Assembly: GCF_007830235.1 (NCBI RefSeq)
Contig: NZ_VLKI01000004.1
Location: 124,001-188,000, forward strand
DNA from: Cytobacillus oceanisediminis
GTDB lineage: Bacteria > Bacillota > Bacilli > Bacillales > Cytobacillaceae
Direction of reading: 5' to 3'
DNA length: 64,000 nt
The position numbers were made by a program, and so were the translations under genes. Positions 41,371 through 50,713 of the stretch are shown here, piece by piece. Position 1 is the first letter of the stretch; the number at the start of each line of letters is the position of its first letter. A model generated the notes under the pieces. That model was not told the origin of the DNA. It saw nothing but the letters and a program-made list of their open reading frames with translations, and did not search any database.

Positions 41371-42747
41371 ATGAATAGCTTTTTTATGGACTGGAACAAC
41401 GAAAAGGAAGTCATTTCTTCATTGGAAGAAGATATTATGGTGACCAATTCAGACGGCATAATTATAAAAGTCAGTAAAGGAAGCGGCAGCCATTACGGTG
41501 TTGAACCGGAAGCTCTTTTGGGGAAATCGGTATACGAGCTTGAGAGAAAAGGAGTTTTTAAGCCTGCTATTACGCCGGAAGTTTTAAAGAAGAAAAAGAA
41601 AGTCATTTTGATCCAGAAGGCCGGGTCTAGAAAAAAGATATTAGTAACGGGTATTCCCGTCTTTAATGAAGTTGGGAACATCGAGCATATTGTCAGTTAT
41701 TCCTATGATGTTTCAGAACTCCTCGTCATAAAAGAATACCTAAATAGCGTTGAGGAAGAAATGGCCAGGGTAAAAAGTGAGCTTGATCTTCTGCGCAAAA
41801 AGAGCATCAAAATGGATGGAATGATTGCTGACAGCCTGCCAATGCAAAATGTCGCTGAAACAATTAGAAGGATAAGGGATGTGGATGTTACTGTCTTGCT
41901 CTTAGGGGAGTCAGGTGTCGGAAAGTCAGCTCTTGCTAAATGGATCCATCAAAATAGCATCCGGAAGGACGGTCCCTTTATTGAAGTCAATTGCAGTGCC
42001 ATTCCGGAGTCAATCTTTGAAGCTGAGTTTTTTGGCTATGAAGGGGGGGCTTTTACAGGTGCCAAAAACAAAGGGAAGATGGGGTTTGCTGAAATGGCAA
42101 AGGGAGGCACCCTTTTCCTGGACGAAATTGGCGAGCTGTCGGGGCATCTTCAGGCAAAGCTTCTGAAATTTATACAGGACAAGAAGTTTTATAGAGTAGG
42201 AGGAACAAAGCCGGTACACGCAGACTTTCGCTTGCTGGCGGCTACAAATAAGGATCTAGAGAAAGCGGTTCAAACGAAGGAATTCAGGCAAGACTTATTC
42301 TTTCGTCTTAATGTGGTACCTCTAAAGATACCGCCATTAAGAGAAAGGCAGGAAGATTTATTTGCTTTAATCCAATATTTTCTCCAGGCGATTTCAAAGC
42401 GCCATCACCGGGAGCGTCAGCTGGATAAAGCTTTGGTCGATCACTTGCTGCAGCTTGAGTGGAAGGGAAATGTAAGAGAACTTGAGAATCTAATGGAGCG
42501 GTTAATCGTTACAAGCACGAGTTCGATTATTACAAAAGAGGATTTGCCTTATGAATACCATATGCAAGAGAAAGTAGACGATTTAATTCATTTCGATGGA
42601 CAATCGCTGCCTTCCATATTGGAGGAGGTTGAGAAAAAAGTTTTAATCAATGCTAAAAATCGCTATAGAACAACGACTCAAATTGCAAACGCCTTAGGAA
42701 TCAGCCAACCCTCAGTAGTGAGAAAATTAAAAAAATATGATTGTTAA
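41371..42747 (+). CDS. PAS-domain sigma-54-dependent transcriptional activator
   Basis: A 458-residue enhancer-binding protein: N-terminal PAS sensor (about 10-120), a coiled linker, an AAA+ domain with Walker A LLGESGVGKSA, the sigma-54 contact loop GAFTGA, Walker B GGTLFLDEIGELSG, and a C-terminal Fis-type helix-turn-helix (TTQIANALGISQPSVVRKLKK). It activates sigma-54 (SigL) promoters. The next operon has such a promoter, so it is the likely target. ATG at 41371 follows TGGAGG; earlier in-frame ATGs lack a site. Confidence 0.93.
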   Translation: MNSFFMDWNNEKEVISSLEEDIMVTNSDGIIIKVSKGSGSHYGVEPEALLGKSVYELERKGVFKPAITPEVLKKKKKVILIQKAGSRKKILVTGIPVFNEVGNIEHIVSYSYDVSELLVIKEYLNSVEEEMARVKSELDLLRKKSIKMDGMIADSLPMQNVAETIRRIRDVDVTVLLLGESGVGKSALAKWIHQNSIRKDGPFIEVNCSAIPESIFEAEFFGYEGGAFTGAKNKGKMGFAEMAKGGTLFLDEIGELSGHLQAKLLKFIQDKKFYRVGGTKPVHADFRLLAATNKDLEKAVQTKEFRQDLFFRLNVVPLKIPPLRERQEDLFALIQYFLQAISKRHHRERQLDKALVDHLLQLEWKGNVRELENLMERLIVTSTSSIITKEDLPYEYHMQEKVDDLIHFDGQSLPSILEEVEKKVLINAKNRYRTTTQIANALGISQPSVVRKLKKYDC

Positions 42748-42756
42748 TACATACTT

Positions 42757-42772
42757 TGGCATGAATATTGCA
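42757..42772 (+). promoter_or_regulatory. Sigma-54 (-24/-12) promoter of the aminotransferase operon
   Basis: TGGCATGAATATTGCA has the invariant GG (42758-42759) and GC (42770-42771) exactly 10 bases apart, and matches the TGGCACN5TTGCA consensus in all but one base. It lies 63 bp before the start codon, directly after the activator gene. Confidence 0.88.
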
Positions 42773-42835
42773 TTAAAGAATTAACAGAGAAACATTGAGT
42801 TTTTGCATCAGCGTATTTATTCAGGAGGGGATAGT

Positions 42836-44152
42836 ATGAACGGAGAAAATTGGAGTCATCTTGTCGGAAACATTTCAAATTTATTGGCGCCCAGCATGGC
42901 AAAAGATCATCCAAATTTGCCGGTGGTGAAGGCGGAAGGCTGTTATTACTACGGAGTGGATGGCAGGGAGTATTTGGATTTTACATCAGGTATTGCGGTT
43001 GAAAATGTCGGCCATCGCCACCCCAAAGTTGTACAGGCCATCAAAGACAGTGCGGATCATCTCGTTCACGGCCCATCAGGTGTTATCATCTATGAATCGA
43101 TCCTTCGCCTCGCAGAAGAACTAGGAAAAATCACGCCAGGAAACCTGGATTGCTTTTTCTTTGCGAACAGCGGTACCGAGGCAATTGAAGGAGCTATAAA
43201 GCTGGCAAAGTATGTCACAAAAAGACCTTATGTTGTATCCTTCACCGGCTGTTTCCATGGACGGTCAATGGGAGCATTAAGCGTTTCCACATCCAAGAGC
43301 AAATATAGAAAGTACCAGCAGCCGTCCTGGCTGACCTACCAGCTGCCATATGCCAATGAAAAGGATTGCCCGTATGGAGAAGACCCTGAAGAGTACTTCC
43401 CAAGCAAACTGGAAAAGGACGTTGAAACATTGTTTAAGCATCAGGTTGATCCTGAAGAGGTTGCCTGCATGATTATTGAACCGGTCCTTGGAGAAGGCGG
43501 CTATATCATTCCGCCAATATTGTGGATGAAGAAAATCAGGGAAATTTGTGATCAGTATGGTATTTTACTGATTTTTGACGAAGTGCAAACCGGCTTTGGG
43601 CGTACAGGTGAATGGTTTGCGGCACAGGCATTTGGCGTCAATCCGGATATAATGGCCATTGCTAAGGGAATTGCTGCCGGTCTTCCACTAAGCGCAACTG
43701 CAGCATCTAAAGAGCTGATGGGGAAATGGCCTTTGGGCGCCCATGGAACAACCTTCGGCGGAAATCCAATTGCATGCTCTGCAGCCTTGGCCTCTCTTGA
43801 AATCTTAAAAACTGAGAACCTCTTGGAAAACACTAAGCAAATGGGAGATTATGCGTTAAAGAAACTCCATGAGCTGAAAGCAAAGCACCCTGCTGTGGGG
43901 AGTGTCAGAGGTTTGGGGCTGATGATTGGCATTGAAATCATTGATCCGCACACTGGTAAACCTGATGGGGATGCTGTAATGGAAATTCTGAATTCCTCGC
44001 TTGATAAAGGTGTTCTCTTCTATTTATGCGGAAATTCAGGTGAAGTTATTCGAATGATTCCTCCTCTCATTGTGACAAAAGAGCAAATTGATCAGGGTCT
44101 AAAAGTTTTGGATGAAGCACTGACAGAGCATGAATCTGTTGTTGTCAAATAA
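42836..44152 (+). CDS. Class III PLP aminotransferase (GABA/omega-amino acid type)
   Basis: A 438-residue fold-type I aminotransferase. Features are [16 protein letters not shown], the [18 protein letters not shown] cofactor loop, the [16 protein letters not shown] aspartate block, and the Schiff-base Lys in [11 protein letters not shown]. The substrate is likely an omega-amino acid such as 4-aminobutyrate, ornithine, lysine or a relative. ATG at 42836 follows AGGAGGGG. It is first in a sigma-54-dependent operon with a YjiH-like carrier, suggesting inducible catabolism of an imported amine or amino acid. Confidence 0.9.
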   Translation: MNGENWSHLVGNISNLLAPSMAKDHPNLPVVKAEGCYYYGVDGREYLDFTSGIAVENVGHRHPKVVQAIKDSADHLVHGPSGVIIYESILRLAEELGKITPGNLDCFFFANSGTEAIEGAIKLAKYVTKRPYVVSFTGCFHGRSMGALSVSTSKSKYRKYQQPSWLTYQLPYANEKDCPYGEDPEEYFPSKLEKDVETLFKHQVDPEEVACMIIEPVLGEGGYIIPPILWMKKIREICDQYGILLIFDEVQTGFGRTGEWFAAQAFGVNPDIMAIAKGIAAGLPLSATAASKELMGKWPLGAHGTTFGGNPIACSAALASLEILKTENLLENTKQMGDYALKKLHELKAKHPAVGSVRGLGLMIGIEIIDPHTGKPDGDAVMEILNSSLDKGVLFYLCGNSGEVIRMIPPLIVTKEQIDQGLKVLDEALTEHESVVVK

Positions 44153-44168
44153 AAAGGGGGACCTTAGC

Positions 44169-45536
44169 ATGAAGGCTGAAACAAGAGTTAAACCGCAAGC
44201 AGTCACAGGTGAGTATTGGAAATTTATTATTCCATCTTTAATCGGAACGCTATTATTCCTGGTTCCGGTTAAATTTCAGGGAGATGTTACGATTGGTGTT
44301 GGAATCCTGGCATCCTTTTTAAGCAATGCTTTTAGTGAGCAAATGCCTGCATTTATTATTTTTATTCTCGGACTATCGGCTGGTGTTTCTATTATTACGA
44401 AAGTGTTTAAGCCATCGTTTATAATGGATAACAAATTTCTTAAAGGATTATTTGATACCGGGAAATTCGGTTTAATCATGAGAATACTTGGCTTCGCAGT
44501 TGGTTTGATGACCATTTTGGAAGCAGGGCCAGAATTTATCTGGTCCAGAAATACAGGAGGAGTGGTACTGTACGATTTAGCTCCAGTTCTTTTAACATGG
44601 TTCTTATTTGCCGGAATTCTTCTCCCGCTGTTAGTGGAATTTGGTTTAATGGAGTTCATCGGGGCACTTGTACAAAAATTTATGCGGCCGCTGTTTACAT
44701 TGCCCGGCCGATCTTCAATTGACTGTCTTGCTTCCTGGATGGGGGCTGGTACGGTTGGAGTACTTGTTACAACAAAGCAATATGACGAAGGATTTTATAC
44801 AAAAAGAGAAGCAGCTGTCATCGCCACAACTTTTTCAATTGCCTCTGTCGCTTTCAGTTTAGTGGTAGCAAATGTGGTAGGGCTTGGCCACTTATTCATT
44901 CCGTTTTATTTAACAGTATCAGCAGCTTGTATCGTGGCTGCATTGATCATGCCAAGAATTCCGCCTCTTTCCAGAAAAGCGGACACATACTATGAACCAG
45001 TGGGCCAGCAGATCGATGAAACGATTCCAGAAGGGGTGTCGCATGTAACATGGGGCTGGCAGCAAGCAGTTGAAAAGGCCAAAAATGCTCCAGGGCCAAA
45101 GAAGCTTTTATCCAATGGAGTTGAAACGGTCTTGGATATTTGGATGGGGCTGATTCCGCTTGTGATGAGTTTGGGAGCTGCCGCTTTAATCATTGCCGAA
45201 TATACACCTGTTTTTCAATTTATTTCTTATCCGCTCATTCCGATCCTGGAGTTTATGCAATTGCCTGAAGCAGGTGCAGCAGCCCAAACTATGCTAGTTG
45301 GTTTCGCGGATATGTTCTTGCCGGCAGTCATAGGCAGTGGAATTGAAAGCGAGTTAACGAGATTCGTAGTGGCAGGTCTCTCCTTAACACAGTTAGTATA
45401 TATGTCTGAAATAGGCATATTGATTCTGCGCTCGAATATTCCATTAACCTTTACAGATTTATTCATAATTTTTATCCAAAGAACAATCATTACTTTACCA
45501 ATCATTGTATTAATTGCACATGTCTTTGTCTTTTAA
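44169..45536 (+). CDS. YjiH-family membrane protein (nucleoside-recognition/Gate domain)
   Basis: A 455-residue membrane protein with ten or more helices and two Gate-like domains (GRSSIDCLASWMGAGTVGVLVTTKQYDEGFY and IGSGIESELTRFVVAGLS). YjiH-type proteins often neighbour genes of amino-acid or amidohydrolase catabolism and probably transport the substrate. The ATG at 44169 follows GGGGGA and is 17 bp after the aminotransferase stop, so both share the sigma-54 promoter. Function otherwise unknown. Confidence 0.82.
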   Translation: MKAETRVKPQAVTGEYWKFIIPSLIGTLLFLVPVKFQGDVTIGVGILASFLSNAFSEQMPAFIIFILGLSAGVSIITKVFKPSFIMDNKFLKGLFDTGKFGLIMRILGFAVGLMTILEAGPEFIWSRNTGGVVLYDLAPVLLTWFLFAGILLPLLVEFGLMEFIGALVQKFMRPLFTLPGRSSIDCLASWMGAGTVGVLVTTKQYDEGFYTKREAAVIATTFSIASVAFSLVVANVVGLGHLFIPFYLTVSAACIVAALIMPRIPPLSRKADTYYEPVGQQIDETIPEGVSHVTWGWQQAVEKAKNAPGPKKLLSNGVETVLDIWMGLIPLVMSLGAAALIIAEYTPVFQFISYPLIPILEFMQLPEAGAAAQTMLVGFADMFLPAVIGSGIESELTRFVVAGLSLTQLVYMSEIGILILRSNIPLTFTDLFIIFIQRTIITLPIIVLIAHVFVF

Positions 45537-45540
45537 TAGG

Positions 45541-45577
45541 AAAAGGAGGCCTCCAATCATAGCTGGCCTCTTTTTCT
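45541..45577 (+). terminator. Terminator of the sigma-54 operon
   Basis: GAGGCC / GGCCTC stem flanked by AAAAG and CTTTTT, 13-nt loop. Confidence 0.85.
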
Positions 45578-45672
45578 ATTTTAGAATAAAACTTTTTAAT
45601 CTTAGATAACTAATATTATAGGGACATGTCTCATATCTTATATAGAATCTGCAATGTATAAGGAGAGGCGCA

Positions 45673-46998
45673 ATGAGTAAATTCTTCAAGGGAGTTGTTT
45701 TGCTTGCGCTGGCAGCGTTCGCCAGCGAGTGTATAGAGTTTGTCGTGAATATGGTCCTCGCCCGGGAACTGGGAGAGAGGGGGCTCGGCATGTATATGTC
45801 GATATTGCCGACCATCTTCCTGATCGTTCTTTTGGCAAGTTTTGAGCTTCCGATATCCATATCGAAATTTATTGCCGAGAAGGATAAAAAATATCACAAA
45901 AGCATGCTTAACCATGTGATTAAGCTGACCATCATCTTTACGGCTATACTGGTGCCGCTTGCGGCAGCGATTATTCCATTTGTATCTGTTTTTGATGAAT
46001 ATCATCCTTTATTAAGGTGGATGGTCATTGGGTTTATTCCGATCGTGTCTTTTTCCTCGATAGCCCGGGGCTTTTTTATGGGCAAGCATCAAATGGGGAA
46101 AATTGCAGCCTCGAATTTCCTGCGGAAATCTGTGCAGCTTCTATTGCTGGTCGTGCTGTATCAGGCCTTTCAATTCGATACGGATACGGCGGTTTTTATC
46201 GCTTTTTGTACATTTATAGGGAGCGAGATCGTTGTCTTCCTTTATTTGCTTCATATGTTTATTATTCAGTATCAGCGTGTCAAAAAAGAGCCATCTGAAA
46301 TTCTTAGCGGAAAAAGCGTGCGGCAAAATTTAATATCTGTTTCCGTTCCTACTACAGCGTTAAGAGTATTTCATGCACTGACACATGCCGTTCAGCCGTT
46401 CTTAATTAAAGGAGCCCTGTTAAAAGCAGGCGTCCCGGGGGAAGTGGCAACTGAACATTTTGGGATGCTTGCAGGTGTGGCGATGACAATTGGCTTTTTT
46501 CCAGCGTTCATTGCTCATTCGTTTTTAATTATACTGATTCCGACTGTATCTAAAGAGTATGCAGATAAAAATCTGGAGGAACTTCGGCGCCTTCTGCAGC
46601 AGGTGTTCTTCGTGACTTTCCTATATGGAGTGCCATCCGTCGGGTTATTCTACATTTTCGCAAGGCCGCTGACGGAGGTATTTTTCCATTCAACAGATGC
46701 AGCCATATATTTGCAGCTGCTCTGGCCATTCTTCCTGCTGCATTTTTTCATTATACCCATGCAGGCCTATTTAATCGGCTTGGGGCTCATGATGGATACC
46801 ATATATCATTCTCTCTGGTCCACGGTGGTTTCTTTTTCAGTGATGTTCCTGCTCGGCTCGATGCACAGCCTTCAGATGGATGGGATTATTATGGGTATGA
46901 ATACCGGTGCTGTCCTCCTCGCCATGATGCATTATGTAACCGTGTGCCGGAAAATCGGACTGACTCTTTTCCTTTCCCCTGCCAAACAGTTTAACTGA
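45673..46998 (+). CDS. ykvU: MOP-superfamily flippase-like protein, SpoVB/YkvU type
   Basis: A 441-residue membrane protein with about twelve helices of the polysaccharide/lipid flippase family. Its length fits B. subtilis YkvU (about 445) better than SpoVB or YtgP (over 500). Opening MSKFFKGVVLLALAAFASECIEF and the LARELGERGLGMYM block are typical. YkvU is made in sporulation, so a role in spore envelope assembly is expected. GGAGAGG lies before the ATG. Confidence 0.85.
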   Translation: MSKFFKGVVLLALAAFASECIEFVVNMVLARELGERGLGMYMSILPTIFLIVLLASFELPISISKFIAEKDKKYHKSMLNHVIKLTIIFTAILVPLAAAIIPFVSVFDEYHPLLRWMVIGFIPIVSFSSIARGFFMGKHQMGKIAASNFLRKSVQLLLLVVLYQAFQFDTDTAVFIAFCTFIGSEIVVFLYLLHMFIIQYQRVKKEPSEILSGKSVRQNLISVSVPTTALRVFHALTHAVQPFLIKGALLKAGVPGEVATEHFGMLAGVAMTIGFFPAFIAHSFLIILIPTVSKEYADKNLEELRRLLQQVFFVTFLYGVPSVGLFYIFARPLTEVFFHSTDAAIYLQLLWPFFLLHFFIIPMQAYLIGLGLMMDTIYHSLWSTVVSFSVMFLLGSMHSLQMDGIIMGMNTGAVLLAMMHYVTVCRKIGLTLFLSPAKQFN

Positions 46999-47027
46999 AA
47001 AATCTGATAAAGTAGAGGGAAATTTTT

Positions 47028-47414
47028 ATGATGGAAGGATTGAGAAGGATGGCAATGGTTTTGCGGGGACATCATTTACTTTGTGTTCACGGATTCAAAG
47101 GGATGGGCTACAGTCCTGAGTTTGTGGAGAAAATATGCAAATCATGCCCGAACAATGGCATATCAAAATGTGAAGCGAGCGAGAATTCCAACGATCATGT
47201 TTTGAGAATGGACAGGAAAGTAATCGAACAATTGGGTTTGAAGGATGGAGAAGCCTATCCTAAATCGGTTCTTGTTTCTCATACTGCTGCAAAAGTCAGG
47301 CCGGATGACCTGGATGTTATCTGTGCCGGGTGATCGTGGCTATCCTATGGGGTTTGCAAGGAAGACATTGCGGCGCTAAGGCAAAAGTGCAAATCTTCCA
47401 TGGCAACTTACTAG
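47028..47414 (+). pseudogene. DUF1284 gene with internal deletion and in-frame TGA
   Basis: The frame 47028-47333 reads VLRGHHLLCVHGFKGMGYSPEFVEKI then jumps to CKSCPNNGISKCEA; DUF1284 proteins have about 25-30 more residues at this point. It stops after DVICAG at TGA 47331, but the frame then continues SWLSYGVCKEDIAALRQKC to TAG 47412-47414, the normal family C-terminus (ICxGCxWLxYGVCKE). The TGA therefore replaces a conserved Cys codon. The two lesions together indicate a decaying gene. A 101-residue product could still be made. Confidence 0.75.
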
Positions 47415-47489
47415 TATTATGTAAAGGTACTTATTCTGGAAAACGTCTTATTCACAAATCATTTCGTTCCAGTTGAAGGCCAAAAGAGC

Positions 47490-47528
47490 AAAAAAAGTAA
47501 GCATCTTCTACTTAGCAGAAGGTGCTTT
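47490..47528 (-). terminator. Terminator of the TrkA-C membrane protein gene
   Basis: On the minus strand GCACCTTCT / AGAAGATGC (one wobble) then TTACTTTTTTT; it overlaps the stop codon region. Confidence 0.8.
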
Positions 47529-48201
47529 ATTTCTGTCTATCTTTTTTTGGGCCAAACTTTCTTTCAATTGCTTTTTCATCGCCATATAAGATAACATGAT
47601 CTCCTTCTTGGATTTCTGTGACCAGCCGATTTTTCCTGATTTTCACATCACCTCTTTGGATGTAGAGAACAAGGATATCTTCATCCTCCTCAATAACGTC
47701 CCCAAGCTCTTTGCCGACAAAATCAGATGAACGATCTATGAAGTAATTTAATATATGATCACTTTCATCCGTGAGCAGGGCATCCCTGATCGGCAAATCG
47801 CGAAAATCGTAGTGCTCCTCGAGCTCATGTTCGAGCTTGCTGGAAAGCAGCTTTTTAACATAAGGCGTTTTTAAGATAAAGATAATCATAATTAAGACAG
47901 CAGCCACAATCGAGATATTTTTTGTATAAAATTCATCTGAAAGAAGGTTGCTGATGGCTGAAATAATCACGGCCAGAGAAAAGGCGCCAAACAATATTAA
48001 AAACGCCCCAACTCTCCTGCGGATTGGGTGATCAATGATGAGCTCCGACTCTCCTGTTGTAAACCCTGTGCCCGTTAGCATTGAGATAACCTGAAACCGG
48101 GCAATATGCTTATCCAGCCCTGTATAAGTAAAAAGAAGCGTATTTATTTCAATCACAGCCAGAACGATTCCCAAGTAAACCAGGATAAAAAGGACACCCA
48201 T
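47527..48201 (-). CDS. Membrane protein with TrkA-C (RCK_C) domain
   Basis: A 224-residue protein. Three helices fall at about 3-23, 64-90 and 97-112, followed by a cytosolic TrkA_C domain (about 140-215: DFVGKELGDVIEEDEDILVLYIQRGD... LVTEIQEGDHVILYG). TrkA_C domains bind small ligands such as c-di-AMP and gate ion transporters. There is no pore loop, so it is not a full potassium channel. Family recognised only by domain. It starts with a GAGG-type site and has its own terminator. Confidence 0.75.
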   Translation of the reverse strand: MGVLFILVYLGIVLAVIEINTLLFTYTGLDKHIARFQVISMLTGTGFTTGESELIIDHPIRRRVGAFLILFGAFSLAVIISAISNLLSDEFYTKNISIVAAVLIMIIFILKTPYVKKLLSSKLEHELEEHYDFRDLPIRDALLTDESDHILNYFIDRSSDFVGKELGDVIEEDEDILVLYIQRGDVKIRKNRLVTEIQEGDHVILYGDEKAIERKFGPKKDRQK

Positions 48202-48230
48202 CTCTAATCCTCCGATTATTCAAAATTATG

Positions 48231-48260
48231 TAAAAAACCTAAGGAAGCTGGTCCTTAGGT
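48231..48260 (-). terminator. Terminator after the 87-residue protein gene
   Basis: ACCTAAGGA / TCCTTAGGT stem, 6-nt loop, T run on the minus strand (TTTTTTAC). Confidence 0.88.
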
Positions 48261-48523
48261 CATTGTTGTACTGTTTCATTATAGTATTGAACTGAATACA
48301 TGGACCCTTCATCGACCATTTTGTTGTCTTCAATATTATGCGGGTCAGGGTGCCCCAGCTTTTCTGCCGGCACTGTATCATTAAGGAAACGGTCAGGAAT
48401 CATGCCTTTCATTTTTACAGCAAGGGATTGTACTTTGTTTCTATTGTTCTTGCTGGCCAATAATAAAATACTAGTAATTCCGACACCGGCTAATAAATAT
48501 GGATTTAATGGACGAGAATTCAT
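48260..48523 (-). CDS. Small protein with N-terminal helix, unknown
   Basis: An 87-residue protein: one hydrophobic segment at about 9-24, then a basic and polar region (KNNRNKVQSLAVKMKGMIPDR) and an acidic tail. GAGGAGGAGC precedes the ATG. Not recognised; the shape suggests a membrane-tethered small protein. Clear ribosome site and terminator support expression. Confidence 0.7.
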   Translation of the reverse strand: MNSRPLNPYLLAGVGITSILLLASKNNRNKVQSLAVKMKGMIPDRFLNDTVPAEKLGHPDPHNIEDNKMVDEGSMYSVQYYNETVQQ

Positions 48524-48726
48524 GATTATGCTCCTCCTCTTTAAATATAAAAATTTGTCTTTCTTACTCTACATTTACCCGGCCTTTTAAAATGAAAACA
48601 TTTTATTCTTTTAACATTGTTTCCAGCTCAAGAAATAATTACTCCTTTTGTAAGGTTTTAATGAGGAGGGGAGAAGGGAAACATGAAATAGGAAGAGAAA
48701 GGCTCCAGCTGGAAAGGAAGATGGAG

Positions 48727-49665
48727 ATGAAAAAAGAGTACAGTGAGAATAATTGGAAGTGGCATCGCTATGACCATATTGATGAAATTGACTGGGAACT
48801 GAATCCTGATTATAAAGATGCTTTACAGAGGTGGGCAGAAAAAACATCTGAGAGCAAAACAAATGTGATGGAAATGGATACTACGGTGCGTGCAAAAGAG
48901 TTTTTAAGCGGCTCGCTTATATATCAGCAAACAACCAGCGAGCAAGAAAAAAATAGTTTATTTCACTATTTTTTAACGAGGGATTTTCTTATAACTGTAA
49001 ATTTTGATTCCTCTGTCATTCAATCAGATAACTCTTTGCTTTTAAAAAAAATGGATCATACAAACAATGCAATTGATGGTTTTTTTGTCATTTTGGGTGA
49101 AGTTTTAAGTGATAACATCCAGAAGATAGATAAATTTGAAGTCCGTTTAAATGATTTGCTCTGGAAGATAAAAGAGAAAAACAATATTAATCGCCTCGAA
49201 GAAATCTATCAGCTCCGCCATCAGATTTTAGTATGGAAAAATTTAATGATTCCAGTTAAAGAAATCAGGCTGGGGGTTGAGGAAGCCTTTGGGGAAGAGG
49301 TAACTAAAGGACCGGAATTCAAAAGAACCTGTAAAAGAATTGAGAGGGGATATACCCTTGTAAGGGAATATCAGCAGGAAATTGATGATCTGGTGAATTT
49401 TGAAGAAATGGTATCTATGCACCGCGGAAATGAGATTGTTAAAACGCTGACGGTTATAACCACATTAATGACTCCAGTAGCATCATGGGGGGCGCTGTGG
49501 GGTATGAACTTTAAGTATATGCCGGAGCTTGACTGGAGAATTGGATATCCATTATCCCTATTCGTAATTGTTGCGACAACAGCAGCTCTTTACATTATGC
49601 TCGTTAAAAAAGGATGGATGGGAGATATATTGAGGGGAAGAAAGAAAAATTCTTTCTTTAAATAG
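48727..49665 (+). CDS. CorA-family divalent-cation channel
   Basis: A 312-residue CorA/2-TM-GxN protein with a long cytosolic alpha/beta part, a coiled stalk helix, and two C-terminal helices. The pore signature is WGMNF (GMN near residue 259) in the first helix. It takes up magnesium or a related cation; ZntB-like export is possible since the Mg-specific YGMNFE context is altered (WGMNFKYMPEL). ATG at 48727 follows AAGGAAG; the frame runs 45 codons upstream but without a site. Confidence 0.88.
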   Translation: MKKEYSENNWKWHRYDHIDEIDWELNPDYKDALQRWAEKTSESKTNVMEMDTTVRAKEFLSGSLIYQQTTSEQEKNSLFHYFLTRDFLITVNFDSSVIQSDNSLLLKKMDHTNNAIDGFFVILGEVLSDNIQKIDKFEVRLNDLLWKIKEKNNINRLEEIYQLRHQILVWKNLMIPVKEIRLGVEEAFGEEVTKGPEFKRTCKRIERGYTLVREYQQEIDDLVNFEEMVSMHRGNEIVKTLTVITTLMTPVASWGALWGMNFKYMPELDWRIGYPLSLFVIVATTAALYIMLVKKGWMGDILRGRKKNSFFK

Positions 49666-49671
49666 AAAAAA

Positions 49672-49697
49672 GAAATGCCGTTAAATTGCGGCATTCC
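49672..49697 (-). terminator. Terminator overlapping the epimerase gene end
   Basis: AATGCCG / CGGCATT stem with an 8-nt loop; T run on the minus strand. The stop codon is in the loop. Confidence 0.75.
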
Positions 49698-50637
49698 TAT
49701 CTATTTTATTTTGTAAATGTTCCAGGCTTTGCTTAATTCCATCCTCATAAGTTGTTTTAGGAAGATCTCCAATGCGCTTTTCGTATTTGCTGCCATCTAG
49801 AATTACAGGGGTTTCATTCAAATACATCATTTCGGTATATTCCTTCATGAAAGGATCAAAGACGCCAATGGCACGGATCATCCATTTGTGAACAGGCTTA
49901 AAAGAGACTTGTTTATTGAGAAGCCGGGATGCAATACGGGCGATTTCTTCACCTGTAATCGTTCCTGCCCCTGGAATATTCCATACTTCACCGTACGCTT
50001 CTTCTTTTAGGGCGAGGTCAGCTAATGCCTTGGCCCCATCCTTTATAAAAATAAACTCTCTGGGTATGGTGGTTTTACCGACAAACATGCCTTTATTCTT
50101 ATCCACAATTTGCTGGAAGGTGTATTGTAAAAGGGTGTTGCCTGTATGCGGGCCGTAAAAGTCAGGGAAATGAGCAATGATGTAAGGCATACCTGAATTC
50201 CTGATTTTCTCAATTAAGGTTTGGCGCAGCTTGCCCTTTTTTGTGTGTGGATTCTTGGCGGATGTTTCGGTGGCAGGCATGGAGTGCCGACCGTAGGAGT
50301 ATATATTATCAACATAGATAAATGGCTTATTCTGCTTGCGGCAAACGTCCAGGATATGATCCAGGATAATAGACAGTGCCGGGTCCCAGTTCTGATAAGG
50401 GATATTGATAGCATGGAATACGGCATCCGCTTCGGAAACAGCTTTTTCAACATCAGCTTGATTCATGGCATCTCCTGCAAAAACCTCAGCATTTGGACCC
50501 CACTCCTCTTTGTACTTAAGTAAATTTTCTTCTGATCTCGCAAAAGCAATTGTTCGAATATTTTTATGGCAAAGAGCCTCTGTCAAAGCATAGCCCATTC
50601 CGCCGGTAGCTCCCAGCACTGCAGCTGTTTTAAACAT
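49681..50637 (-). CDS. NAD-dependent epimerase/dehydratase-family protein
   Basis: A 318-residue atypical extended SDR. The nucleotide-binding motif is GATGGMGYALT at residues 10-20; YxxxK-like IYSYGRH and later FPDFYGP, REFIFIKDGAKALADLAL follow the family. Substrate unknown. ATG at 50637 follows AAAGGATG; the frame to 50709 has no good site and crosses an operator. A 15-bp palindrome directly upstream is shared with the tetR-like promoter, so the two genes form a regulon. Confidence 0.85.
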   Translation of the reverse strand: MFKTAAVLGATGGMGYALTEALCHKNIRTIAFARSEENLLKYKEEWGPNAEVFAGDAMNQADVEKAVSEADAVFHAINIPYQNWDPALSIILDHILDVCRKQNKPFIYVDNIYSYGRHSMPATETSAKNPHTKKGKLRQTLIEKIRNSGMPYIIAHFPDFYGPHTGNTLLQYTFQQIVDKNKGMFVGKTTIPREFIFIKDGAKALADLALKEEAYGEVWNIPGAGTITGEEIARIASRLLNKQVSFKPVHKWMIRAIGVFDPFMKEYTEMMYLNETPVILDGSKYEKRIGDLPKTTYEDGIKQSLEHLQNKIDRNAAI

Positions 50638-50661
50638 ATTTATCATCCTTTTCACATTTAA

Positions 50662-50676
50662 TTGACCACTGTTCAA
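50662..50676. promoter_or_regulatory. Operator for the TetR-type repressor (upstream of epimerase gene)
   Basis: TTGACCACTGTTCAA, a 15-bp palindrome with one asymmetric pair, is the reverse complement (one central base apart) of the site at 51305-51319. Confidence 0.75.
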
Positions 50677-50713
50677 ATAAGGGTGAAAATAAAAGAAATG
50701 AAGCTTCATTTCT

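Noticed and set aside
47331-47333. Selenocysteine at the TGA of the DUF1284 gene
   Set aside because: An internal deletion in the same gene points to decay, and no SECIS-like stem was evident after the TGA. Left as a check only.
49372-49665. Calling the CorA-like gene a specific magnesium importer
   Set aside because: The residues after GMN differ from the classic YGMNFE context, so zinc or other cations cannot be excluded.
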